Shown: in pieces, positions 33,558 to 41,806 of the stretch
How the letters are laid out: every line of letters starts with the position of its first letter
How positions within the stretch are numbered: position 1 is the stretch's first letter
NCBI RefSeq assembly: GCF_030818905.1
Contig: NZ_JAUTAZ010000001.1
Coordinates: 434,001 to 498,000 of the forward strand
Direction of reading: 5' to 3'
From: Microbacterium sp. SORGH_AS_0888
GTDB taxonomy: Bacteria; Actinomycetota; Actinomycetes; Actinomycetales; Microbacteriaceae
Length of the DNA stretch: 64,000 nt
Position numbers and translations under genes: made by a program
Notes under the pieces: generated by a model
Database searches by the model: none
What the model saw: only the letters and a program-made list of their open reading frames with translations
Told to the model about the DNA's origin: nothing

Positions 33558-35731
33558 GCGAGCACGACCAGCCCGGTCATGACCACATGGACCACGCCGA
33601 CCACGATCACCGCGACCACACCCCCGGGACCGGCGTCGAACACGGTCAGCTCGCGCACGATCACGCCGGGATGACTCAGCCCGGCGACATGGGCCATGCG
33701 TCGGCCACGGACCACGGCGGCCACACCCACTCCGGGCACGCGGACCACGCCGGGCATGCCGGACACGGCGATCACGTGGCTCGGTTCCGGCGGTCGTTCT
33801 GGATCATGCTGATCCTCGCCGTCCCGGTCGTGGGGTTCTCACCGATGTTCGCGATGCTGATCGGCTACCCCCTGCCGGATGCCGCGTGGGTTGCGTGGGT
33901 GTCGCCGGTGCTGGGCACCGTCACCTACGTGTGGGGAGGTGCTCCGTTCCTGACGGGCGCGGTCAGCGAGATCCGTGCCCGTCAGCCCGGGATGATGCTG
34001 CTGATCGGCCTGGCGATCACCGTCGCGTTCATCGCGTCGCTCGGCGCCAGCCTCGGCCTGCTCGACCACGAGCTGGACTTCTGGTGGGAGTTGGCGCTGC
34101 TGATCGTCATCATGCTTCTGGGCCACTGGATCGAGATGCGCTCCCTCGCCCAGACCACCTCCGCGCTGGACTCCCTGGCCGCGCTGTTGCCCGACGAAGC
34201 GGAAAAGGTCCAGGGCGACACCACCGTGACCGTTCCGCCCGTGGACCTTCAGGTGGGGGATGTCGTAGTGGTCCGCCCCGGCGGGCGGGTGCCCGCGGAC
34301 GGACGGATCGTACAGGGCTCGGCGAGCATGGACGAGTCGATGATCACCGGCGAGTCCCGGCCGGTGCGGCGCAGCGACGGCGACCAGGTGGTCGCCGGGA
34401 CGGTAGCCACCGACTCCGGGCTTCGGGCGCAGATCACCGCGGTGGGGGAGGACACCGCCCTCGCCGGAATCCAGCGACTGGTCGCCGAGGCGCAGAACTC
34501 TTCCTCGCACGCGCAGCGACTCGCGGACCGGGCCGCGGCGTGGCTGTTCTGGTTCGCCCTGGCCGCAGCGGCGATCACCGCCGCGGTGTGGACGCTCATC
34601 GGGCTGCCCGACCAGGCCGTGGTGCGCTCCATCACCGTGCTGGTGATCGCCTGCCCGCACGCATTGGGGCTGGCGATTCCGCTGGTGGTGTCCATCGCCA
34701 CCGAGCGCGCCGCCCGCGCCGGTGTGCTGATCAAGGACCGGCTTGCGTTGGAGAGCATGCGCACCGTCGACACGGTGCTGTTCGACAAGACCGGCACACT
34801 GACCAAGGGATCCCCCGCCGTCACCGCCATCGCCCCCGCGCCAGGGTTCGACCGGGACAAGGTCCTCGCCCTCGCTGCATCCGCCGAAACCGACTCCGAA
34901 CATCCCCTGGCGCGGGCGATCGTGAACGCCGCGAAAGCGGCCGGGCTCACCGTTGCTGCGTCGACCGACTTCGAGTCCTCACCAGCAGTCGGCGTCCGAG
35001 CCCAGGTAGAGGGACGCACCGTGCAGGTCGGCGGCCCCCACCTGCTCGGCCAAGGAGGCAGGAGCGAGCTGCCCGTCGCGGACCAGTGGCGAGAGGAAGG
35101 CGCGATCATCCTGCATGTCCTGATCGACGGAGCCGTGGCCGGCGCGCTTCGGCTGGCGGACGAGATTCGCCCCGAGTCCCGCGCCGCGGTGAACGCGCTG
35201 CACGCCCGCGGGGTGCAGGTCGTGATGATCACCGGCGACGCCGAGGCCGTCGCCGCCTCCGTCGCCGCAGACCTCGGCATCGACCGGCACTTCGCCGGAG
35301 TGCGCCCCGAAGACAAGGCGTCCACCGTGAAGCAACTGCAGGACGAGGGCCGTAAGGTCGCGATGGTCGGCGACGGCGTGAACGACGCCCCCGCCCTCGC
35401 ACAAGCCGATGTCGGGATCGCGATCGGAGCCGGGACGGATGTCGCGATCGCCTCCGCCGGTGTCATCCTCGCCAGCTCCGACCCACGGGCGGTGCTGTCG
35501 GTGATCGAGCTGTCCCGCGCCAGCTACCGGAAGATGGCGCAGAATCTCTGGTGGGCCGCAGGGTACAACCTCATCTCGGTGCCCCTGGCCGCAGGGGTCC
35601 TGGCCCCGATCGGATTCGTGCTGCCCATGTCGGTGGGAGCGATCCTGATGTCGCTGTCTACCATCGTCGTGGCCCTCAACGCCCAGCTGCTGCGCCGGTT
35701 GAACCTCGATCCGGACGCCGTCACCACGTAG
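33554..35731 (+). CDS. copB: Copper-translocating P-type ATPase, CopB type, 725 aa
   Basis: This inner-membrane pump uses ATP to export copper. The N terminus (about 75 residues) is a His/Asp-rich tail (GHDHMDHADHDHRDH) instead of HMA domains. The transport helix has CPH in VIACPHALGLAIPL, which defines the P1B-3/CopB group. TGES, DKTGTLTKGS (phosphorylated Asp), SEHPLARAI and GDGVNDAPALAQADVGIAIG are all intact. It overlaps the degenerate copZ-like gene by 4 bp and lies downstream of the CsoR operator, whose repressor gene is broken, so it may be constitutively expressed. Confidence 0.93.
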   Translation: MSEHDQPGHDHMDHADHDHRDHTPGTGVEHGQLAHDHAGMTQPGDMGHASATDHGGHTHSGHADHAGHAGHGDHVARFRRSFWIMLILAVPVVGFSPMFAMLIGYPLPDAAWVAWVSPVLGTVTYVWGGAPFLTGAVSEIRARQPGMMLLIGLAITVAFIASLGASLGLLDHELDFWWELALLIVIMLLGHWIEMRSLAQTTSALDSLAALLPDEAEKVQGDTTVTVPPVDLQVGDVVVVRPGGRVPADGRIVQGSASMDESMITGESRPVRRSDGDQVVAGTVATDSGLRAQITAVGEDTALAGIQRLVAEAQNSSSHAQRLADRAAAWLFWFALAAAAITAAVWTLIGLPDQAVVRSITVLVIACPHALGLAIPLVVSIATERAARAGVLIKDRLALESMRTVDTVLFDKTGTLTKGSPAVTAIAPAPGFDRDKVLALAASAETDSEHPLARAIVNAAKAAGLTVAASTDFESSPAVGVRAQVEGRTVQVGGPHLLGQGGRSELPVADQWREEGAIILHVLIDGAVAGALRLADEIRPESRAAVNALHARGVQVVMITGDAEAVAASVAADLGIDRHFAGVRPEDKASTVKQLQDEGRKVAMVGDGVNDAPALAQADVGIAIGAGTDVAIASAGVILASSDPRAVLSVIELSRASYRKMAQNLWWAAGYNLISVPLAAGVLAPIGFVLPMSVGAILMSLSTIVVALNAQLLRRLNLDPDAVTT

Positions 35732-35882
35732 CGACTGTCCGTGCGGCAACCGGACGCGATGGTCGTTCATGGACGTGCGCCACAGCCTGGTAGGGGTCGC
35801 GCACACGACGTGTTCACGACCATGAGGAGGACGACGGCGAGGGGAGCGGCGCGCCGTTCCCGAGCAGGAACCGTTCCGGGTC

Positions 35883-36004
35883 TCACTCCTCACCGATGGT
35901 CACGGTGACGGCGTCGAGGACGCGGGGATCGGCGAGAGCGCCGAACGCGAGCGACATGCCCTCCCAGGTCGAGTCCCGCGCACGCGGGTCTGCCTTCCCG
36001 CCCG
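35883..36004 (-). pseudogene. Possible C-terminal fragment of a mobile-element protein
   Basis: Read leftward, a frame gives DSTWEGMSLAFGALADPRVL and VTVTIGEE before a stop at 35883. It reads like the end of a real protein; I am reminded of conjugative coupling proteins of actinobacterial elements but cannot prove it. The rest is absent, as the next gene's promoter begins at about 36018. It fills part of the gap 35732-36029, otherwise without features. Confidence 0.35.
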
Positions 36005-36029
36005 CGAGCCCCGCCTCTAGGCTGGCGTC

Positions 36030-36317
36030 ATGATCGAGTTGATGCCCCGCGAGACGAAGCGCATCCGCTGGTGGTGGATCGTGCTGGTCGGCATCGGCAT
36101 CGGCATCGGCATCGGGATCGGCGTCGTCGGCGTTGTGCTCTTCGCAGCCACCGGCGTCACCCAGGGCGCTTGCTACGACTCCAGCGACCCCGCCGCGAGC
36201 TACTGCACCACCGGGACCTTGATCCCCTCCGTCGCAGTTCCCTACCTCTGGGGCGCGTACGTCCTGCTCGTCGGATTCCTGATCTATCTCGCCATCCGCT
36301 CACGCGTGCGCCGCTGA
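36030..36317 (+). CDS. Small membrane protein with a Gly-Ile repeat helix, 95 aa
   Basis: Two transmembrane helices are predicted. The first, WWWIVLVGIGIGIGIGIGVV, is built on a repeated GI dipeptide encoded by a GGCATC tandem repeat. The second is YLWGAYVLLVGFLIYLAI. Between them lies a short outside loop with two Cys (GACYDSSDPAASYCTTG) that could form a disulfide. TAGGCT ends 6 nt before the ATG, so the message is probably leaderless. The function is unknown. Confidence 0.7.
   Translation: MIELMPRETKRIRWWWIVLVGIGIGIGIGIGVVGVVLFAATGVTQGACYDSSDPAASYCTTGTLIPSVAVPYLWGAYVLLVGFLIYLAIRSRVRR
36091..36116 (+). repeat. GGCATC hexanucleotide tandem repeat inside a gene
   Basis: Four consecutive GGCATC units followed by GGGATC encode the Gly-Ile repeats of the small membrane protein. 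A 6-bp unit changes helix length by two residues without a frameshift, so slippage would be tolerated. Confidence 0.7.
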
Positions 36318-36376
36318 CAGCCGCTCGACTCCTGACGGGGAGTGGTCGAGCCTGCTCGCTTCCGCGACGATCTCGG

Positions 36377-36408
36377 GCAATCGCAACGCGAAATGTACGC
36401 GCGATTGC
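36377..36408. promoter_or_regulatory. Inverted repeat between convergent genes
   Basis: GCAATCGC (36377-36384) and GCGATTGC (36401-36408) are perfect arms with a 16-nt spacer that holds a GCG/CGC pair. It lies between the membrane protein ending at 36317 and the regulator ending at 36461 and could act as a weak bidirectional terminator. Confidence 0.4.
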
Positions 36409-36460
36409 TCGAAACGGTAGCGGATGTGTGACGCGTAGGCTGCGCGCCTGAGCGCGGCGC

Positions 36461-37465
36461 TCAAGCGACGGATGACGCGGATGCGAGGTCTGCGGGTTCA
36501 GTGGGAGTCGCCGGATCGTCGCAGCGGAACCGACCGCGGTACGCCGTGGGGCTGACGCCGAGCACGCGGGAGAAGTTCTGGCGGAGCACCGCCGCGGAAC
36601 CGAATCCGCACTCCTCGGCGATACGGTCGAGACCGAGATCGGTGCTCTCGAGCATGCGCTGGGCATGCAGGATGCGCTGGCGAGCGAGCCAGGCGGCGGG
36701 CGTCGTTCCGAAGTCGGCCTTGAAGCGCCGAGCGAACGTGCGCGGGGACATGTGCGCCCGGGCCGCGAGATCGTCGACGGTCAGCTCGAGGCAGAGGTTC
36801 TCGACGGCCCAGTCTGTCACGGGCGCCAGCGAGAGCGACCGCGCGACCGGAAGCGGCTGGCCGATGAACTGCGCCTGTCCGCCGTCGCGCTGCGGCGCGA
36901 CGACCATGCGGCGCGCGATCACGTTGGCCATCTCGGCCCCGAGCACCTGACGCAGCACGTGCAGCGACGCGTCGAGGCCCGCCGCCGTGCCCGCGCTCGT
37001 GACGACACGGCCGTCCTGCACGTACAGCACATCGGGATCGACGTCGATCCGCGGGTACCACTGGCTCATGGTGTCCGCGTAGCGCCAGTGCGTCGTCGCG
37101 CGACGCCCGTCGAGCACACCCGCAGCCGCGAGCACGAACGCACCGCTGCACACGCTCAGGAGCCACGCGTCCCGCGCTGCGGCAGCCCGGACGGCATCGA
37201 TCACCCGGAGGTCGACAGAACGCCACGTCGATCGCGGGATCGGCACGACGATCACGAGATCGGCCTCGTAGGCGAAGGAGAGGTCACCGTCGACGGTGAT
37301 CGAGAATCCGAGGTTGGACGGCACGAGCCCGGGATCGGGTGTGCAGAGCCGGAAGTCGAAGGAGGGGATGCCGTCGTCGGAACGATCGAGCCCGAAGGCC
37401 TCGCACGCGAGACCGAACTCGAAAGGGGCGAAGCCCGGAAGCACGATCACCGCGACGCTCTCCAT
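36461..37465 (-). CDS. GlxA-type AraC transcriptional regulator, 334 aa
   Basis: An N-terminal DJ-1/PfpI-like domain (VAVIVLPGFAPFEFGLACEA, LLSVCSGAFVLAAAGVLDG with the nucleophile-elbow Cys) is joined to a C-terminal AraC domain (VDDLAARAHMSPRTFARRFK and LDRIAEECGFGSAAVLRQNF). This is the FtrA/GlxA architecture, which activates neighbouring or distant catabolic or stress genes. The ATG at 37465 is used; a longer open frame upstream is Lys/Arg-rich and unlikely. It is divergent from a 40-aa membrane peptide. Confidence 0.9.
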   Translation of the reverse strand: MESVAVIVLPGFAPFEFGLACEAFGLDRSDDGIPSFDFRLCTPDPGLVPSNLGFSITVDGDLSFAYEADLVIVVPIPRSTWRSVDLRVIDAVRAAAARDAWLLSVCSGAFVLAAAGVLDGRRATTHWRYADTMSQWYPRIDVDPDVLYVQDGRVVTSAGTAAGLDASLHVLRQVLGAEMANVIARRMVVAPQRDGGQAQFIGQPLPVARSLSLAPVTDWAVENLCLELTVDDLAARAHMSPRTFARRFKADFGTTPAAWLARQRILHAQRMLESTDLGLDRIAEECGFGSAAVLRQNFSRVLGVSPTAYRGRFRCDDPATPTEPADLASASSVA

Positions 37466-37557
37466 CACGCCAGTATGCGCCTGTTTGGCAGTTTTCGCAC
37501 GACTATTGTCCCGGCTGCCACTCGTGGCTGCTTTCCGGCATCCGTAGCGTTTCTGCC

Positions 37558-37680
37558 ATGTTCGCACTCGTCATCTTCGGAGTCCTCGCCCTCTGGGCCA
37601 TCGTCGGCACGATCGTCGCCCTCGCCACCGACGGATACCGCTCGGTCCCGACCGACGAGAGCCGCATCCGTCGCGACTGA
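37558..37680 (+). CDS. Single-helix membrane peptide, 40 aa
   Basis: MFALVIFGVLALWAIVGTIV forms one transmembrane helix, followed by the short polar tail ATDGYRSVPTDESRIRRD. The composition and codon use look real, and the gene stands alone between two regulators. No function can be assigned. Confidence 0.55.
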   Translation: MFALVIFGVLALWAIVGTIVALATDGYRSVPTDESRIRRD

Positions 37681-37878
37681 TCCGCCCCCACGGCACCGCT
37701 TCACGCGAGAGCCGGGCACAGCGGGATCGGGTGTCGGCATCCCGCACGGGCGCGACATCGATGAAGCGCTCCGGCGCTTCCCTGGTGGGATGTCGGCGAT
37801 CGTGGACCTTACAAGCCCAGAAGCCACGCGAAAGCGATGCCCGCGTCGCCCAGGCAGGCCTTCTGTCCGCGCGCGGTG

Positions 37879-38247
37879 TCAGACGACCACGAGCTGCTGG
37901 AGCCGGGAGAGGGCGTCGCGACGCCGATCGAGCGCGTCGATCCGTTCCCGTATGGCGTCCATGTGCTCGCGGAGGTACGCCGCGACGCAGCCGTCCAGCC
38001 GCGCGCCGCCGTCGACGAAGCAGGTCATGACCTGGGACACGACGGCGATCGGGAGTCCCGTGTCGAGAAACAGACGGATCCTGCGCACCGTCTCGACCGC
38101 GTCCGAGTCGAATCGGCGATGTCCCGCGCCCTCGCGCGTCGCCGTCAGCAGACCGTTCTGCTCGTAATGCCGAAGAGCTCGGACGCTGACGCCCGTGCGA
38201 GCGGACAGCTCTCCGATGCTGAGGGATGCCGCGTCCCGTGCGAGCAT
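37879..38247 (-). CDS. MerR family transcriptional regulator, 122 aa
   Basis: SIGELSARTGVSVRALRHYE and NGLLTATREGAGHRRFDSDA form the MerR winged helix, followed by the dimer helix IDALDRRRDALSRLQQLVVV. There is no Cys-rich metal loop, so it is not a typical metal sensor. The start at 38247 has GGAGA upstream. It is divergent from an aldo/keto reductase, with a palindrome inside a 20-bp promoter spacer between them, the hallmark of a MerR-activated promoter. Confidence 0.9.
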   Translation of the reverse strand: MLARDAASLSIGELSARTGVSVRALRHYEQNGLLTATREGAGHRRFDSDAVETVRRIRLFLDTGLPIAVVSQVMTCFVDGGARLDGCVAAYLREHMDAIRERIDALDRRRDALSRLQQLVVV

Positions 38248-38270
38248 GACGTCTCCTTCCGGCGCGCGAC

Positions 38271-38302
38271 TTGCATCTGACGCTAGCGTCACTTCCTACC
38301 AT
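38271..38302 (+). promoter_or_regulatory. MerR-type promoter for the aldo/keto reductase gene
   Basis: The -35 box TTGCAT (38271-38276) and -10 box TACCAT (38297-38302) are 20 bp apart, longer than the usual 17. The perfect palindrome TGACGCTAGCGTCA (38278-38291) fills the spacer. MerR regulators act on such overlong spacers by twisting the DNA. The ATG is 7 nt after the -10 box. Confidence 0.8.
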
Positions 38303-38309
38303 CGCACGC

Positions 38310-39239
38310 ATGACTCAGGAACCCGAGGCAACGCCCACCCACGACGACGTCTTCTCGCTCGGAGGCGAACTACCCGTCCGGAGGATCGGATTCGGCGCAA
38401 TGCGACTGACCGACGCCACCGGCGACGGCACCCATGCGGGCGCAAAGATCTGGCGGGTGCGCACCGACCCCGCCGCGGAGATCGCTGTGCTGCGCCGTGC
38501 CGTGGAGCTCGGCGTGCAGCTCGTCGACACCGCCGACGCCTACGCGCTCGGCGAGAGCGAGGAGCTGATCGCCCGGGCGCTGTCCCCGTACGGTGATGAC
38601 CTCGTGCTTGCGACGAAGGTCGGCAACCTCCGCCCGTCGCCGTCGGAGTGGGTGCCGCTCGGGCACCCGGCGTACCTCACGCAGCAGGTGGAGTTGTCGT
38701 TGCGCCGCCTGCGGGTCGACCGGATCCCACTCGTGCAGCTCCACCGCCTCGATCCGAACTACCCGATCGCGGACCAGGTCGGCGCGCTTGCGGAGTTGCG
38801 TGCCCAGGGGAAGATCGCCCACATCGGCCTCTCCGAGGTCACCGTCAGCGAACTCGACGAGGCTCGACGCACCGCCCCGATCGCCGCTGTCCAGAATCTC
38901 TACAACCTCGCCGCCCGTGATCACGACCCCGTGGTCGATCATTCGGCGGCGTCCGGGATCGCGTTCCTCCCCTTCTTCCCACTCGCCATCGGCGCGCTGG
39001 CGCGGCAGGGAAGCGCGGCCGACGCCATCGCGACAGAGCTCGGCGTGACACCGTCCCAGGTCGCACTCGCATGGCTCCTGCACCGGGCTCCCAACGTGAT
39101 CCCCATCCCGGGGACCACCTCGCCTGCGCACCTGGAAGAGAACGTCCGGGCCGGTCGGGTGGCCCTCAATGAGGAGCATCTCCGCCGGCTCGGCGGGACC
39201 GACCCTCGTGTTCCATCTGGGGCTGAACGACGGCGATGA
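38310..39239 (+). CDS. Aldo/keto reductase, 309 aa
   Basis: This NADPH-dependent TIM-barrel oxidoreductase has the catalytic Asp/Tyr in VQLVDTADAYALGESEELIA, Lys in VLATKVGNLR, and His in PLVQLHRLD. The C-terminal cofactor segment is IPIPGTTSPAHLEENV. It belongs to the YajO/Tas-like branch. It is expressed from a MerR-controlled promoter and is probably a detoxifying carbonyl reductase induced by the MerR ligand, which is inferred. Confidence 0.9.
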   Translation: MTQEPEATPTHDDVFSLGGELPVRRIGFGAMRLTDATGDGTHAGAKIWRVRTDPAAEIAVLRRAVELGVQLVDTADAYALGESEELIARALSPYGDDLVLATKVGNLRPSPSEWVPLGHPAYLTQQVELSLRRLRVDRIPLVQLHRLDPNYPIADQVGALAELRAQGKIAHIGLSEVTVSELDEARRTAPIAAVQNLYNLAARDHDPVVDHSAASGIAFLPFFPLAIGALARQGSAADAIATELGVTPSQVALAWLLHRAPNVIPIPGTTSPAHLEENVRAGRVALNEEHLRRLGGTDPRVPSGAERRR

Positions 39240-39254
39240 CGCGGCTCGCCCCGC

Positions 39255-40157
39255 TCACTCGCCCGTGACGGACGCGGTGCGGTCGGACGGTTCAGGGTTC
39301 TCGACATCCTGTGTCGCGGCCCAGGTGGTGAGGAGCCGGAGCGCGTCGGCACTCGGGGTGCCCGCCTTGGCCGTATAGACGATGAGGATGAAGCCGGGGT
39401 CGGCGGGGAACTCCATCGACTCGAAATCGAGGTCGAGATCGCCGACGACCGGGTGCGTGAGCTTCTTCGTCCCGGTGCGGTGGAACCGCACGTCGTGCTT
39501 GGCCCACTTCTGACGGAACTCCTCACTCTGCGCGGAGAGCTCGTCGATCAGATCTGTGAGCGCCTCTTCTTGCGGGTTGCGCGCGGTCTCGGCGCGCAGG
39601 AACGCTGCGACGTCGTCGGAAGCCCGGTCCCACTCACGCCAGAAGGTCTTGGCAGCCGGGTCGAGGAACATGAAGCGGGCCGTGTTGGCCGGCCGCCGCG
39701 GGTTGGCGAGGACGGGGGCGTGCAGCGCCTGGGCGAGCCGGTTGGCCGCGACCATGTCGTGGGCCGCGTTGAGAACCCATGCGGGGGCGTTGTCGATCGC
39801 ATCGAGAACCTGCTGGATGGACGATCGGACGCGTGGCGCGGGCGACCTCCGGTGCGAGCGGGGGCCCGCGTTGGCGCGGCGGGCGAGGTCGAACAGATGC
39901 TCTGTCTCGGCGTCGTTCAACTGCAGCGCCTGGGAGATGCCCGCCAGCACCGCCTCCGAGGCGCCGGTGAGGTTGCCGCGCTCGAGGCGGGTGTAGTAAT
40001 CGACCGAGACACCCGCGAGCACGGCGACCTCTTCACGTCGCAGCCCCGCGACGCGGCGGTTGCCGCCGTAGGCCGGCAGACCCGCCTCGGCCGGGGTGAT
40101 GCGTCCGCGGCGCGTCGTGAGGAACTCGCGGACCTCGCTCTTGTCGTCCATGCTCAT
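39255..40157 (-). CDS. XRE-type regulator of the MmyB family, 300 aa
   Basis: The N-terminal helix-turn-helix includes VAGLRREEVAVLAGVSVDYY and TRLERGNLTGASEAVLAGIS. The rest is the MmyB ligand-binding domain (VLNAAHDMVAANRLAQALHA, RFMFLDPAAKTFWREWDRAS), which binds lipids or similar ligands. Either of two close ATGs (40157 or 40151) could be used. A perfect 37-bp inverted repeat lies 68 bp upstream. Such regulators often control adjacent oxidoreductases, here possibly the alcohol dehydrogenase at 40394. Confidence 0.9.
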   Translation of the reverse strand: MSMDDKSEVREFLTTRRGRITPAEAGLPAYGGNRRVAGLRREEVAVLAGVSVDYYTRLERGNLTGASEAVLAGISQALQLNDAETEHLFDLARRANAGPRSHRRSPAPRVRSSIQQVLDAIDNAPAWVLNAAHDMVAANRLAQALHAPVLANPRRPANTARFMFLDPAAKTFWREWDRASDDVAAFLRAETARNPQEEALTDLIDELSAQSEEFRQKWAKHDVRFHRTGTKKLTHPVVGDLDLDFESMEFPADPGFILIVYTAKAGTPSADALRLLTTWAATQDVENPEPSDRTASVTGE

Positions 40158-40224
40158 TACCGTAAGCCAGCCGAGCGGCACGTCGGCCGCCGCGTGCGGC
40201 GACGTTTCGCGGTGCGTGCCGTGG

Positions 40225-40261
40225 CGGGTCTTCCAGGTACTGCCAGTACCTGGAAGACCCG
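40225..40261. promoter_or_regulatory. Perfect 37-bp inverted repeat, probable operator
   Basis: The arms CGGGTCTTCCAGGTACT (40225-40241) and their exact complement (40245-40261) flank GCC. It lies between the leftward MmyB-type regulator and the rightward alcohol dehydrogenase. The inner core GGTACTGCCAGTACC looks like a dimer-binding site, so it is the best candidate operator for that regulator. Confidence 0.7.
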
Positions 40262-40393
40262 GGACTCCCGTCTGTGCGCGAGGCCGGATGGGATGGGAAC
40301 ACCCAGCGGCGGGTGCGTCGCGGGTGATGGCTCACGACGCACAGGCCGCTCGGTGGTTTCCGTATCCCGCGAGAGAAAGCCACGACAGACCTC

Positions 40394-41443
40394 ATGAAGG
40401 CGACATTCATGTACGGCGCCGGTGACGTCCGCATCGAGACGGTCCCGGACCCGATCATCCAGGCTCCGACAGATGCGATCGTCCGAACGACCCGAGCGTG
40501 CATCTGCGGCTCGGATCTGCATCCGTACCACTCGCTTCCCGAAACGCCCGAGGGCCTGTCGATGGGGCACGAGCTGATCGGCGTCGTCGAGGAGATCGGC
40601 ACCGAGGTGAGGAGCGTGAAGCCCGGCGACTTCGTGATCGTGCCGTTCGCGTTCAGTGACAACACCTGCGTGTTCTGCCGCGAGGGCCTCCACACCTCCT
40701 GCATCCACGGCGGCTGGTATGGCACGCCCCAGGCGGCCGGCCTCCAGGCGGAGTACGGTCGCGTTCCGCTGGCCGACGGTTCGCTGGTGAAGGTCCCGGA
40801 TGTCGACCCGCGCACGGCGGACGAGTCCCTGCTGGCGTCGCTGCTGACGTTGTCGGACGTCTACCTCACCGGGTACCACGGTGCGCACATGGGAGGGGTC
40901 GGTCCCGGGAAGACCGTGACGGTCATCGGCGATGGTGCTGTCGGCCTCGGCGCCGTGCTGGCCTCGAAGCAGCTCGGCGCCGAGCAGATCATCCTGATGG
41001 GTCGCCACGCCGCCCGCACCGATCTCGGCGTCGAGTTCGGTGCGACCACCGTCGTCGCAGAGCGCGGTGAGGAGGGGATCGCGAGGGTCATCGACCTCAC
41101 GAACGGCGAAGGCTCTCACGTCGTGATCGAGGCGGTGGGTCACATGCCCGCCTATGAGCAGGCCTACGGCATCGTCCGCCCCGGCGGGATCATCTCTCGC
41201 GTCGGCGTGCCGCAGTACGAGTCCGCACCCATCGGCTTCGCGTCCCTGTTCGCCAAGAACGCACGGCTGGCCGGGGGAGGCGCTCCGGTGCGCGCCTATC
41301 TCGAAGCGGCGATCCCGCAGGTCCTCTCCGGCGAGATCAATCCGGGCAAGGTGTTCGACCGCACGGTCTCGCTCGACGAGGTTCCCGCCGGATACGCGGC
41401 GATGAACGATCGCACGGCGCTGAAGGTCATGGTCACTCCCTGA
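40394..41443 (+). CDS. Zinc-dependent alcohol dehydrogenase, 349 aa
   Basis: This MDR-family enzyme shows the catalytic zinc ligands in CICGSDLHPYH and GHELIGVVEEIG, and the NAD(P) loop TVTVIGDGAVGLGAVLASKQ. The structural-zinc loop is atypical: only three Cys are seen (CVFCREGLHTSC) instead of four. The substrate is unknown. It lies 133 bp after a perfect inverted repeat and opposite an MmyB-type regulator, which may repress it. Confidence 0.9.
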   Translation: MKATFMYGAGDVRIETVPDPIIQAPTDAIVRTTRACICGSDLHPYHSLPETPEGLSMGHELIGVVEEIGTEVRSVKPGDFVIVPFAFSDNTCVFCREGLHTSCIHGGWYGTPQAAGLQAEYGRVPLADGSLVKVPDVDPRTADESLLASLLTLSDVYLTGYHGAHMGGVGPGKTVTVIGDGAVGLGAVLASKQLGAEQIILMGRHAARTDLGVEFGATTVVAERGEEGIARVIDLTNGEGSHVVIEAVGHMPAYEQAYGIVRPGGIISRVGVPQYESAPIGFASLFAKNARLAGGGAPVRAYLEAAIPQVLSGEINPGKVFDRTVSLDEVPAGYAAMNDRTALKVMVTP

Positions 41444-41485
41444 CCTCGCTGCGGGCCGGACGCATGATCTGGCTAGGCTGAGCCC

Positions 41486-41806
41486 ATGGCTGATGAGAGC
41501 GCGATGAGCGCGCTGCGCGCCTTCATCGAAGAGCGCGACTGGGCACAGTTCCACTCCGCGGAGAACCTCGCGAAGTCGATCGCGATCGAGGCCGGTGAGC
41601 TGCTGGAAGAGTTCCAGTGGTCGCCCGAGTTCGATCCGGACCGCGTGCGGCTCGAGCTCGCGGACGTCCTGACCTATTGCTACGAACTGGCGGATCTTCT
41701 CGGCATCGACCCGGAGACGATCATCCTCGAGAAGCTCGAGATCACGCGCGCGAAGTACCCGACCGAGACGTCGCGCGGCAGAAGCACGAAGTATGACCGG
41801 CTTTGA
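41486..41806 (+). CDS. MazG-like nucleotide pyrophosphohydrolase, 106 aa
   Basis: The single MazG domain hydrolyses nucleoside triphosphates to monophosphates. The metal-binding motif is intact: IAIEAGELLEEFQW (ExxEE type) and LADVLTYCYELAD (ExxxD type). TAGGCT ends 6 nt before the ATG, so a leaderless message is likely. Its end overlaps the start of the GIY-YIG/DUF2075 gene by 14 bp, a pairing that suggests a joint role in nucleic-acid or nucleotide surveillance. Confidence 0.9.
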   Translation: MADESAMSALRAFIEERDWAQFHSAENLAKSIAIEAGELLEEFQWSPEFDPDRVRLELADVLTYCYELADLLGIDPETIILEKLEITRAKYPTETSRGRSTKYDRL

